A stretch of DNA of 41,622 nucleotides, from NCBI RefSeq assembly GCF_001306915.1, contig NZ_LJTC01000014.1, positions 108,100 to 149,721 on the forward strand, written 5' to 3'. The position numbers were made by a program, and so were the translations under genes. Each line of letters begins with the position of its first letter. Positions within the stretch are counted from its first letter, which is position 1. This DNA is from Pseudoalteromonas lipolytica. Its GTDB lineage: Bacteria > Pseudomonadota > Gammaproteobacteria > Enterobacterales > Alteromonadaceae. The notes beneath the pieces are model-generated. The model ran no database searches. It was given only the letters and a program-made list of their open reading frames with translations, and was not told the DNA's origin. Positions 24,670 through 33,061 of this stretch are shown in pieces.

Positions 24670-25890
24670 ATGGTTAAGTCAAATAGGCACATTCTCGTCG
24701 TAGATGATTCGAAAGCAATTTTAATTGTCATGCATGCTATTTTGAATGAGCTCGAAGTCCCTCATATCACCACCAGCTTAAGTGCTGAGGAAGCACTAGA
24801 AAAAATAAAAAAAGCCCCGAAATACTTTGATGCTGTTTTTACTGATCTCAATATGCCAGACATGGATGGCATGGAACTTATCCGCCATTTAGGCGCCATG
24901 AAATACCAAGGTGCAATTGCCATTATTTCTGAGATGGACCCTAAGGTTATAGACCTAGCTGCTGACTTAGCTCGCAAGCATAACGCTCACTTAATTGGTA
25001 ATGTTTCTAAGCCAGTACAATTAAATCAAGTTTACTTACTACTTCAAAAGTTGGAACACTTTGCTATTCATGTTGAACGAACTCAGGCGCCTATTTCTGA
25101 ATCATTACTACTGCATGCTATCAGCCACAATGAAGTGATCCCGTTTTATCAGCCTAAAATTAATCGTCATGACAACCGGGTTGAAAGTATTGAAGTATTA
25201 GCACGGATCAACACGCGTCAAGAACAAGAAATCATTTTGCCCGAACGCTTTATTTGTGTTGCTGAAGATTTGGACTTGATAAACCTTATTACTTTTCAAT
25301 TATTTGAAAAAGCCACTAGCGATTTTATTGAAATAAAGGAAAACTTTGATCAAAACTTAAAGCTCGCTTTCAATTTATCACCCTCGCAACTAGAAGATTT
25401 AAGCTGCCCAGATAAACTTGCGTTAATCTTACATTTAAATAATTTAACTCCAAGTGAAATTATCCTCGAAATCACTGAGCAGTATGCACTTAGAAGTGCG
25501 GCACAGCTCGAAACACTCAACCGTTTACGAATGCGCGGTTTTGGTATTTCGCTCGATGACTTTGGTACTGGCTTTACTAATGTTCAACAACTCAAAACAT
25601 TACCGTTTACCGAAATTAAGATCGATCGCACCCTGATTAGCAATATTGAAACCGATCAGTTTTCCCAAGTGATTGTTAGTAGCTTAGTGAATATAGCGAT
25701 ACAAGAAGATCTCGCTATTGTAGCCGAGGGCATTGAGCGAGTGGAAGAACTCGAATACCTCGACCGCTACAAAGAGTTTATTCTTATGCAGGGCTTTTTG
25801 CTGTGCCGCCCGAAAGCCAAAGAAGACTTTTTAAATTGGTCACTCTCATGGCGACAAATGGTAAAAACCGCAGCAGGACATCGCCGCTAA
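24670..25890 (+). CDS. Response regulator with EAL c-di-GMP phosphodiesterase domain
   Basis: The frame opens at 24619, but the TATAAT at 24640 rules that out. AAGGA at 24659-24663 fits the ATG at 24670, giving 406 aa (MVKSNRHILVVDDSKAIL). The receiver domain (about 1-130) has the VVDDSK acidic pair and the phosphorylation site in AVFTDLNMPDMDG. The EAL domain (about 150-400) has EVL in place of EAL, then FNLSPSQLED, ILEITEQYAL, LDDFGTGFTN, EIKIDRTL, VAEGIE and MQGFLLCRP. These are the metal and catalytic residues, so it should hydrolyse c-di-GMP to pGpG. No histidine kinase is adjacent. The end overlaps the converging DUF21 gene by 4 bases. Confidence 0.92.
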   Translation: MVKSNRHILVVDDSKAILIVMHAILNELEVPHITTSLSAEEALEKIKKAPKYFDAVFTDLNMPDMDGMELIRHLGAMKYQGAIAIISEMDPKVIDLAADLARKHNAHLIGNVSKPVQLNQVYLLLQKLEHFAIHVERTQAPISESLLLHAISHNEVIPFYQPKINRHDNRVESIEVLARINTRQEQEIILPERFICVAEDLDLINLITFQLFEKATSDFIEIKENFDQNLKLAFNLSPSQLEDLSCPDKLALILHLNNLTPSEIILEITEQYALRSAAQLETLNRLRMRGFGISLDDFGTGFTNVQQLKTLPFTEIKIDRTLISNIETDQFSQVIVSSLVNIAIQEDLAIVAEGIERVEELEYLDRYKEFILMQGFLLCRPKAKEDFLNWSLSWRQMVKTAAGHRR

Positions 25891-26951
25891 GGTTGACGCT
25901 TATCGTCACTGACGATGGTATTACTAGATGCTAAACGTTGTCGCCAACGCTGTTTGGCGACTTTTTGCATATTAGCTGATTGATCGTGCTCATCAACAAT
26001 TTCGAGCCCCATTAATGCTTCGATTAAATCTTCAAGGGTGACAATACCTTGCACATCACCGTATTCATCCACGACTAAACAAATATGCGTGCGCTCAGAC
26101 AGTAAGGTTTCAAGTAAGGTCGGCACATGTAAGGTTTCTGGTACGGTGTAAATAGGCTTAACGAGCTTGCTAATTTTATAGTCTTCACCTAGACGATGAT
26201 AAGCCAGCATAATGTCATTTTTATGCACAAAACCAATAATATCATCACCATTTTTGTCATAAACCAATACCCGAGAAAACGAAGAAGAACCATGCTCCGC
26301 CAAGTATTGGTTTACAGTTAAATCTTTATGTACTTTAAAAAGCACCGTACGTGGTGTCATTAAGGTATCGAGTTTGGCATGACGAAAATGCAGCAGGCTG
26401 CGTATGATTTCAGATTCATCTTGCCCAAGGGCTCCTGATTCAGTACCAATATCAGCCATGGCTTCAATTTCTTGGCGAATATAATAGGCTTCATCGTAAT
26501 TACGCCCTAAAAAGCGCGTTAAAATATCTGCAAACCACACAAAGGGTTTTAGAATAAACACCAACCAAATTAGGCTCACACTAACAATGGGTGTTAATCC
26601 TCGCCAATAATTAGCCCCTAATGTTTTCGGAATAATTTCAGAAAGCACCAGAACCAATAGCGTCATAATTGCAGAGGCAACGCCAACCGCAGCATCTGAA
26701 AACACCACTGCAGCTTGTGCGCCAACACCAGCTGCGCCTGCCGTGTGCGCTATGGTATTTAACGTAAGTATTGCTGCCAGCGGTTGGTCTATATTGTCTT
26801 TAAGCTTACCAACACGTTTTGCCAGTTGTGGTTGTTGCTTTCTGAGCATGGCAACATAACTTGGCGTAATACTTAACAGTACCGCTTCCATCACTGAGCA
26901 CAAAAACGAAACCGTAATGGCAACAAACATATAAACAAGTAACAATGTCAC
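25887..26951 (-). CDS. CNNM-type DUF21/CBS-pair membrane protein
   Basis: The frame is open from 27002, but AGAGGG lies 6 nt before the GTG at 26951, which is the better start and gives 354 aa. The DUF21 domain (about 1-170) has membrane spans and FLCSVMEAVLLSITPSYVAM, plus ALGANYWRG-like family wording (TLGANYWRG). Two CBS domains follow (LMTPRTVLFKVHKDLTVNQY and VPTLLETLLSERTHICLVVD, then DEYGDVQGIVTLEDLIEALM). There is no C-terminal CorC/HlyC transporter-associated domain, so it is a short CNNM form. Members are linked to Mg2+ or Co2+ export. Ion and direction are inferred. Confidence 0.88.
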   Translation of the reverse strand: MTLLLVYMFVAITVSFLCSVMEAVLLSITPSYVAMLRKQQPQLAKRVGKLKDNIDQPLAAILTLNTIAHTAGAAGVGAQAAVVFSDAAVGVASAIMTLLVLVLSEIIPKTLGANYWRGLTPIVSVSLIWLVFILKPFVWFADILTRFLGRNYDEAYYIRQEIEAMADIGTESGALGQDESEIIRSLLHFRHAKLDTLMTPRTVLFKVHKDLTVNQYLAEHGSSSFSRVLVYDKNGDDIIGFVHKNDIMLAYHRLGEDYKISKLVKPIYTVPETLHVPTLLETLLSERTHICLVVDEYGDVQGIVTLEDLIEALMGLEIVDEHDQSANMQKVAKQRWRQRLASSNTIVSDDKRQP

Positions 26952-27095
26952 TGTAAGCCCTCTTAAAAAGTTAACCTGCTCACCATAGCAATTGAAAACC
27001 ACAAGCTCAAACCCGACTGCAATCTAACGCAGAGCACTTTTTGGCTAATTTGCAGCGTGCTATATTGGTTTAAATTACCTTCAACAGGCGAAACT

Positions 27096-29591
27096 ATGAC
27101 ACTTTCAACTACTTGGCTAAGCCAATCAGCCAAGCTAAAAACAACATTTAGTGCATTAGCGTTATGTGCGTTAAGCAATACTGCGATGGCCGCTGCCATT
27201 GATAAATCAGCGGTGCAATTTATTGGCCCTCTTGGCGAAGATATGCAACTTAAGCCATATCAAACGGATCATCGCGATGCCATTATTGCTAACCTATTAC
27301 CAAGCTTGCAAAACAGCAGCGATAGCATGCGTGTTTTTGGTAATGAACTTGACTGGCAATCATTCGACAAAGTGAGCGCGCTAACACTCGGTGGTTTACA
27401 GGCGCTGAAATTTACCGCCTCAACTGAACGTTTTAGCCAAGGCTCATTAACACTTAAAGGCATTGAAAACGCGCAGCTATTTATTGATGGTGAAAAGCAA
27501 ACAGAAAAAAATAAAAGCTATGAGCTAGCTTTAAGCCAAGGCGATCATCAGTTTATTATCATCACTGAGCAAGTAGCCAACTGGAATGAGGTTGAGCTTG
27601 ATTTTACGGCTAAGTCAGAACTAGATGCTGTGCAATTTAGTGCTAAACAACAACACGGTTTGTCGGCTAAGCAATTATTCGATGCGCCAACGGTTAGTTA
27701 TATTTCAATGGCACCAAATGGCGATTACTTCATAACTAGCCAACGTCATTACGAAGATGCAACCGCTAATCAAGCGCAATATGTTACTGAGCTTAAAGAC
27801 GCAAAAAACAATACACTTTATCGCTTTGAGTCAGCCCAGCCGAGTAACATAACTTGGAGCCCAGATAGCAAAAGCTTAGTGTATTTATTAAATGGCGAGC
27901 TTAAGCGTTTAAACCTAAAAACCATGCAACTTAGCGTCATTGCTAAAAACCTCGCGGGTGCAAGTGGCTTTCAGTTTTTCGATAACAACAGCTTAATTTT
28001 TAGTTGGTCGAAGTCTCCAACAGACAATGGCAAGCTCACTAAACATTACCAAGGCCTTCAAGACCGTTGGTCTTATGCTCGTACCACATCGCAAGTCTAT
28101 TTACTCGATATCGCCACAGGTCTAAGCAAAATCTTAAGCCAAGGCCCACTTAGCCATTCACTTGAAGATTTTGACGCTAAAAGCGGCCACGTTTTAATGA
28201 GCCGCTCAGCACAAGCAATGCAGCTATCACCACAGCCTGCAACAGAGCTTGTTGAGCTAAACCTAGCTACATCGGCTCTTACGGTACTTGGTCAATACAA
28301 TACATTTAATCAGGCCAAATATACTGACGACGGAATTTATGTCACTGCCGGACCAGATTTTAATAATGGCTTAGGTCGTAATCTTCCTGAAGGAATGCTT
28401 GCTAATAACTATGACGGTCAACTTTATTTACTCAGCCGTGACGGTAAAAAGGCAAGAGCGCTAAGTAAAGAGTTTAACCCGGCTATCGGCCAGTTAAACG
28501 TACTTAAAAACGGTGATGCGCTTATTAAAGTGACCGAGCAAGATACCGTACAACTTTATCAATTCGACTTAAGCAAAAAGCGTTTTAATAAAGTGAATAC
28601 GGGTTTTGATGTTGTTGAGCAAGTTAGCTACTCACACGAACGCCCCCCGCGCATTTTGGTTACCGGCACCACAGCGTCAACACCTCAGCAGTTAAAACAA
28701 CTAAGCTTAGGTAAAGGTCGCGCTAAAGTAGTGTGGGACTCTAAGCCAATTGGCTATAAAAATACGCAAGTAGCCTCACTGGAAGAGTTTAACTTTACTA
28801 ATAAAGATGGCATTGAAATTAAGGGCCGCGTTTATTTACCCCATGATTTAGATAGCAATAAACAATACCCTGCACTGGTTTATTATTATGGTGGCACTTC
28901 ACCAGTAACTCGTGGTTTTACAGGCCGTTACCCGTTTAACTTATGGGCTGAGCATGGCTATGTTGTTTACGTTATACAACCTACGGGCGCAACAGGCTTT
29001 GGCCAAGAGTTCTCGGCTAAACACGTCAACGCATGGGGTGAATACACCGCCAACGATATCATCGACGGCACAAAAGCCTTTTTAGATAAATATAACTTTG
29101 TAGATAGCAAACGTGTGGGTAATTTAGGTGCCTCTTACGGTGGCTTTATGACCATGCTACTCGCAACTAAAACGGATATGTTCAGTGCATCGATTGCCCA
29201 TGCAGGGATTTCAAACATCACCTCGTATTGGGGCCAAGGTTGGTGGGGTTACTTATACTCAGCTGAAGCATCTAAAAATAGCTTCCCGTGGAACAATCCT
29301 ACACTTTACAGCCAACACAGCCCGGTTTTTCATGCTGACAAAGTAACAACGCCGTTATTACTCCTTCATGGTGATTCGGATACCAACGTACCGGTAGGTG
29401 AAAGTCACAATATGTACACGGCATTAAAATTATTAGGTAAAGATGTTGACCTGATTGAGTACAAAGGTGCAGATCACCAAATTTTTGCTCGTGATAAACG
29501 CTTCGACTGGTGGAATACCATGTTGGCTTATTTCGATAAAAACTTAAAAGATCAGCCACAATGGTGGCAACACCTTTATCCTGAAAAGTAG
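27096..29591 (+). CDS. S9 family peptidase (prolyl oligopeptidase type), exported
   Basis: An ATG at 27057 is in frame, but CAGGCG precedes the ATG at 27096, giving 831 aa with a Sec signal that ends in a TAMAAA-type cleavage site. The N-terminal part (about 200-500) is a beta-propeller typical of S9 with WSPDSKSL and related blade motifs. The C-terminal alpha/beta-hydrolase has GASYGGF (Ser680), HGDSDTNVP (Asp762) and GADHQIF (His794), a complete catalytic triad. It would digest peptides in the periplasm or outside, probably as a dipeptidyl or acylaminoacyl peptidase. About 100 residues before the propeller are an extra beta domain. Specificity is unknown. Confidence 0.92.
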   Translation: MTLSTTWLSQSAKLKTTFSALALCALSNTAMAAAIDKSAVQFIGPLGEDMQLKPYQTDHRDAIIANLLPSLQNSSDSMRVFGNELDWQSFDKVSALTLGGLQALKFTASTERFSQGSLTLKGIENAQLFIDGEKQTEKNKSYELALSQGDHQFIIITEQVANWNEVELDFTAKSELDAVQFSAKQQHGLSAKQLFDAPTVSYISMAPNGDYFITSQRHYEDATANQAQYVTELKDAKNNTLYRFESAQPSNITWSPDSKSLVYLLNGELKRLNLKTMQLSVIAKNLAGASGFQFFDNNSLIFSWSKSPTDNGKLTKHYQGLQDRWSYARTTSQVYLLDIATGLSKILSQGPLSHSLEDFDAKSGHVLMSRSAQAMQLSPQPATELVELNLATSALTVLGQYNTFNQAKYTDDGIYVTAGPDFNNGLGRNLPEGMLANNYDGQLYLLSRDGKKARALSKEFNPAIGQLNVLKNGDALIKVTEQDTVQLYQFDLSKKRFNKVNTGFDVVEQVSYSHERPPRILVTGTTASTPQQLKQLSLGKGRAKVVWDSKPIGYKNTQVASLEEFNFTNKDGIEIKGRVYLPHDLDSNKQYPALVYYYGGTSPVTRGFTGRYPFNLWAEHGYVVYVIQPTGATGFGQEFSAKHVNAWGEYTANDIIDGTKAFLDKYNFVDSKRVGNLGASYGGFMTMLLATKTDMFSASIAHAGISNITSYWGQGWWGYLYSAEASKNSFPWNNPTLYSQHSPVFHADKVTTPLLLLHGDSDTNVPVGESHNMYTALKLLGKDVDLIEYKGADHQIFARDKRFDWWNTMLAYFDKNLKDQPQWWQHLYPEK

Positions 29592-29603
29592 TTTAATCAC
29601 TTG

Positions 29604-29628
29604 GCTGAGCACTGTGCGAGTGCTCAGC
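29604..29628 (+). terminator. Stem-loop after the S9 peptidase gene
   Basis: GCTGAGCACT (29604-29613) and AGTGCTCAGC (29619-29628) form a perfect 10-bp stem with a 5-nt loop. The T-run after it is interrupted (TTTCATCCTTT). Confidence 0.7.
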
Positions 29629-29756
29629 TTTCATCCTTTGCAACTATCGCTAAGCCATTAAATTGTAAGAAATAGTTATAAACCTTATCATGACTCTTCT
29701 CAGCCTTTGCCATACAGTGCTAACATTACAACAAATCAAGTGTGAAATTAAAGCGA

Positions 29757-30461
29757 ATGACTATTCAAGTTTTATTGGTTGAAGACGACGAACTACTCGT
29801 TAAACGCATTCTTAATCATTTTAAAGAAACTGAGTTTAATATTGAGGTAGATTCAACGGGGGCCGATGCATTAAGCATTGTACAATCGCGTGCTTCATCA
29901 AAAAAAGCAATCTCTTTAGCCGTTATCGACATTGTGTTACCAAAACGCGATGGGCTTTTGCTTGCCAAAGAGCTTAATGCACTAACAGACATTGGCGTTA
30001 TTGTGCTGTCTAGTCGTGACTCGCAAGCTGACCGTATTGCAGGTCTTGCACAAGGTGCCGATGACTACATTTGCAAACCAGTTGACTTACTTGAACTTGA
30101 ACTAAGAATGCGCGCCCTGTTTAAACGCATAAAAGGCTCTCAGCAAGATGATGAGAGCGAAGAGTTTATTGAATATGCCGACTTTAAACTGCACCCTGAT
30201 AACCGCACATTAGTCACCCCTAATGGTGAAGAGTCTCGTCTTACTGAAGCAGAACACAAGGTACTTATTTGCCTTATTGCAAATGCGGGTAAAGCGACAT
30301 CACGTGAAAAAATTTCCGAAGAAATTGGTCAGCCTGACTGGAGCCCAAGCGATCGTACCGTTGATGTACTTATTGGCCGCTTACGTAAAAAACTCAGCGA
30401 TGAAAAAGACCAAAAGCGTATCGTAACCGTTCGCGGTAAAGGCTACATGCTATCAATTTAA
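29757..30461 (+). CDS. OmpR-family response regulator, orphan
   Basis: The frame opens with a GTG at 29742, and the ATG at 29757 is preferred (234 aa, MTIQVLLVEDDELLVKRIL). The receiver domain (1-120) has the VEDDE acidic residues, Asp58 in AVIDIVLPKRDG, and the KPVD lysine. The winged-helix DNA-binding domain (about 135-234) has LTEAEHKVLICLIANAGKAT and SDRTVDVLIGRLRKKL, ending VRGKGYML. It should bind DNA as a dimer once phosphorylated. No histidine kinase gene is next to it: the neighbours are an S9 peptidase upstream and yifB converging downstream. No clear ribosome site is seen. Confidence 0.9.
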   Translation: MTIQVLLVEDDELLVKRILNHFKETEFNIEVDSTGADALSIVQSRASSKKAISLAVIDIVLPKRDGLLLAKELNALTDIGVIVLSSRDSQADRIAGLAQGADDYICKPVDLLELELRMRALFKRIKGSQQDDESEEFIEYADFKLHPDNRTLVTPNGEESRLTEAEHKVLICLIANAGKATSREKISEEIGQPDWSPSDRTVDVLIGRLRKKLSDEKDQKRIVTVRGKGYMLSI

Positions 30462-30468
30462 AAGCTCA

Positions 30469-31980
30469 CTAAAACTGCGTTAATTGGCTTATTAGCCGTT
30501 CAAAGGCGCGATAGTTCAACGCCTCTTTTAATTCATTTAAGGTAATCGCTGGCTGTGCTTTTAAGTCGCTAATGGTGCGTGCAACTTTAATAACACGATG
30601 ATAAGAGCGTGGTGATAACGCCAGTTTTTCGCTGGCTTTTGCTAAAAACTGCAGCTCAGCAGCTGCCAACTCACAATGAATGCTCATTTCTTTATTATTC
30701 AAGCGCGCATTCACTTTGCCTTGTCGGTTGAGTTGAATTGCATAAGCTCTTTCGACTCTGGCTCTTACTTGTTCACTGCTTTCTTCTACTTGCGTGCTCT
30801 GCAATTGACTACTGGTGAGTCGCGGCAGCTCAATTTGTAAATCAATCCTATCGATAAATGGCCCAGATACCCGAGATAAGTACCGCAATACTTGATCTGG
30901 CGTTGCACGCTTATCGGTATGGCTTCCTGTGGGGCTAGGATTTAATGCGGCGATCAGCTGGAATTGCGATGGAAATTCCATTTGTCGTGCCGCTCGCGAT
31001 ATGGTCACCACACCTGTTTCCATTGGTTCACGCAATGAGTCGAGCACTTTTCTTTCAAATTCGGGTAACTCATCTAAAAACAGAACGCCATTATGAGCGA
31101 GAGAGATTTCACCCGGTTTAGGATTCGAAGAGCCACCAACAAGGGCAACAGCAGAGCAAGTATGATGTGGATTTCTGAAGGGGCGTTCACGCCAATTCGA
31201 TAAATCAACCGATTGACCAATTATCGAATATAACGCGGCAGTGCTTATTGCTTCATCATCTGACATGGTTGGCATAATCGTAGGCATACGCTGAGCAAGC
31301 ATTGACTTGCCAGTACCTGGAGGGCCAAGAAATAGTAAATTATGACCACCAGCCGCAGCAATTTCGAGCACTCGTTTAGCCCCAGGTTGACCTTTCACAT
31401 CACTTAAATCGAGTAGCGAGTCACGCTGCGGCTGTTGCTCTGGATAACAAATATTAAGTGGCAGGGGTTGCTGGTTTAATAAGTCATTCCAAACATCTTG
31501 TAAAGAGTAAACGGCCTTTCGAGAAACGCCCGAAACAAGGCTTGCAAGATTATCGTTTTCGGCGGGTAAGAAACAACAGCGACCCTGCTCTTTCGCTCCT
31601 AACACCGAAGGTAAAATAGCATTCACCCATCTTACCTCACCATTTAAAGCCAGTTCTCCGTAGAACTCATAACGATGAATATCGGGGCAGTTTATTTGCC
31701 CAGAGGCGACCAAGATACCCACTGCAATAGCCAAGTCAAAACGGCCACCCTCTTTAGGTAAATCAGCAGGCGCAAGGTTGACGGTTATTCGTTGGTCAGG
31801 AAAGCCAAACTGTGAGTTTTCGAGTGCGCTACGCACTCTATCTTTTGATTCTTTGACTGACGCTTCAGGCAAGCCAACGATATGAAAAGCTGGCAAGCCA
31901 TTTCCTAAGTGTACTTCTACAATCACTTCAGGAGCTTGCACACCTACTTGTGCACGAGAAAATATTCTAGCTAAAGACAC
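30469..31980 (-). CDS. yifB: YifB family Mg chelatase-like AAA+ ATPase (ComM)
   Basis: The frame opens at 32001, but alignment with E. coli YifB (MSLSIVHTRAALGV) fits a GTG start at 31980 (VSLARIFSRAQVGV), giving 503 aa against 506. The N-terminal domain carries the family sequence HLGNGLPAFHIVGLPEASVK and NLAPADLPKEGGR. The AAA+ core has Walker A LGPPGTGKS and Walker B GVLFLDELPEF. It ends in the YifB C-terminal helical domain (SPRSYHRVIKVARTISDL). In naturally competent bacteria the homologue ComM is a helicase that helps branch migration during transformation. Role here is inferred from family. Confidence 0.94.
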   Translation of the reverse strand: MSLARIFSRAQVGVQAPEVIVEVHLGNGLPAFHIVGLPEASVKESKDRVRSALENSQFGFPDQRITVNLAPADLPKEGGRFDLAIAVGILVASGQINCPDIHRYEFYGELALNGEVRWVNAILPSVLGAKEQGRCCFLPAENDNLASLVSGVSRKAVYSLQDVWNDLLNQQPLPLNICYPEQQPQRDSLLDLSDVKGQPGAKRVLEIAAAGGHNLLFLGPPGTGKSMLAQRMPTIMPTMSDDEAISTAALYSIIGQSVDLSNWRERPFRNPHHTCSAVALVGGSSNPKPGEISLAHNGVLFLDELPEFERKVLDSLREPMETGVVTISRAARQMEFPSQFQLIAALNPSPTGSHTDKRATPDQVLRYLSRVSGPFIDRIDLQIELPRLTSSQLQSTQVEESSEQVRARVERAYAIQLNRQGKVNARLNNKEMSIHCELAAAELQFLAKASEKLALSPRSYHRVIKVARTISDLKAQPAITLNELKEALNYRAFERLISQLTQF

Positions 31981-32019
31981 GATCCATGATGTCCCTATCA
32001 TTCATTCTTAATACTAATC

Positions 32020-32634
32020 TTAGTCGGGATATTTAAAAACGTGTAATGTAAGGTGCCATTTCATTGCAGCTAAACGCAGTGATAAGGTCATAAGCATAGC
32101 CAACACCATGGCCATTTCGGTCACTAAACCCAGTGAGATACTTAATGTGTAAACAATCCCACCTGCGATGCAAGTAGTAGCATAGAGCTCACCTTTTAAC
32201 AGCATCGGCATATTTCCAGCCAGCACATCACGGATAACGCCACCAAAACACCCTGTGATCACACCCATAATAATCGCCGTGGTATCAGGCATACCGGCAA
32301 GCATGGCTTTTTGCGCCCCCATCACCGCAAAAAATGCTAAACCAAAAGCATCTGCCACTTGCAATGCATTAAGTGAAATCGAACGCTGTTTATTGATTAA
32401 ACGAGTGGTAACAAATACAGAAAGTAATATAGCCCAGAAGTAGCTTTGATCATGTAACCAAAATACGGGCACATCTAAAATAACGTCGCGCACAGTTCCA
32501 CCGCCAATAGCAGTGACTGTGGCTAACACAACAACCCCAAAGCCATCCATTTTTTTGTCGTACGCTAATAGCGTTCCAGAAACAGCAAACACGGCTACGC
32601 CGATTAAATCAAACCAATGGTAAAGTTCAGTCAT
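32020..32634 (-). CDS. TRIC-type/UPF0126 membrane protein
   Basis: 204 aa, seven hydrophobic segments in two halves. Each half carries the family glycine motif: VTAIGGGTVRDVILDVPVFW and ITGCFGGVIRDVLAGNMPML. The YadS/YicG family is related to trimeric intracellular cation channels. It probably forms a K+ or other monovalent cation channel in the inner membrane. It is followed on the same strand by yifB with a gap of about 40 bp, so the two may share a message. Function beyond the family fold is not shown. Confidence 0.88.
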   Translation of the reverse strand: MTELYHWFDLIGVAVFAVSGTLLAYDKKMDGFGVVVLATVTAIGGGTVRDVILDVPVFWLHDQSYFWAILLSVFVTTRLINKQRSISLNALQVADAFGLAFFAVMGAQKAMLAGMPDTTAIIMGVITGCFGGVIRDVLAGNMPMLLKGELYATTCIAGGIVYTLSISLGLVTEMAMVLAMLMTLSLRLAAMKWHLTLHVFKYPD

Positions 32635-32755
32635 GTTTGTAACTAAAAAGTAATGTTAGTGCCGTTGTAACATAAACTTTTCAATCTTTTAAGCGAAGAT
32701 TAGATCTAAGTAGATTAGCTGGTGTGTATTTTGATTTACTACGACTATCAATCCT

Positions 32756-32793
32756 AAAAAAACAGCCCAGTACTTCATACTGTGCTGGGCTTT
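32756..32793 (-). terminator. Terminator of the repeat lipoprotein gene
   Basis: Read on the minus strand, AGCCCAG pairs with CTGGGCT (32785-32791 with 32764-32770) around a 14-nt loop that can partly pair, then one C-complement and a run of seven T (32756-32762). The T-run lies on the minus-strand 3' side, so it serves the lipoprotein gene. It lies 270 bp beyond that gene's stop codon because the MITE-like element is in between. Confidence 0.7.
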
Positions 32794-32794
32794 A

Positions 32795-33059
32795 TATACC
32801 CAAACCATTTCAAGGTGCGAGTTTCAGTTGGAATTAAAAGTGATTTAGGCAAGGCATTGATTGCAAGTAATAGTGGTTCTATTGTTAAAATCAATAACGC
32901 AGTATAAATCGCTTTTAAACCAACCCTTTGGGCGCTTCGCAGGCACTTACTCTCATCGTTGTTACTTCTTAAAAGGGACTGCCATTCTTGCAAAGTAACG
33001 CCTTGATTTTAAGCACCTGTGAAACGCTGAATTCTGCATCTTGAGGTGGTTTGGGTATA
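32795..33059. mobile_element. MITE-like non-autonomous element, 265 bp
   Basis: The ends are inverted repeats of 33 bp (32795-32827 and 33027-33059) that match at 26 of 33 positions, with the outer 13 bp (TATACCCAAACCA) identical. The interior has no transposase. A 72-codon minus-strand frame (32775-32993) runs partly inside it but is unlikely to be a gene. The termini look like a type of small mobile repeat seen in marine Alteromonadales (recollection, not searched). A TA or longer target duplication cannot be told apart from the termini. Confidence 0.65.
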
Positions 33060-33061
33060 AA

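Larger units (their letters stand above)
32635..33061. other. 427-bp intergenic region with terminator and MITE-like element
   Basis: About 120 bp of AT-rich sequence without features, then a terminator for the lipoprotein gene (32756-32793), then the 265-bp inverted-repeat element (32795-33059), which ends 2 bp before the lipoprotein stop codon. Confidence 0.6.

Noticed and set aside
32775..32993. 72-codon minus-strand open frame
   Set aside because: It lies almost wholly inside the MITE-like element and reaches into the terminator of the next gene; no ribosome site. It is likely an accidental frame carried by the repeat.
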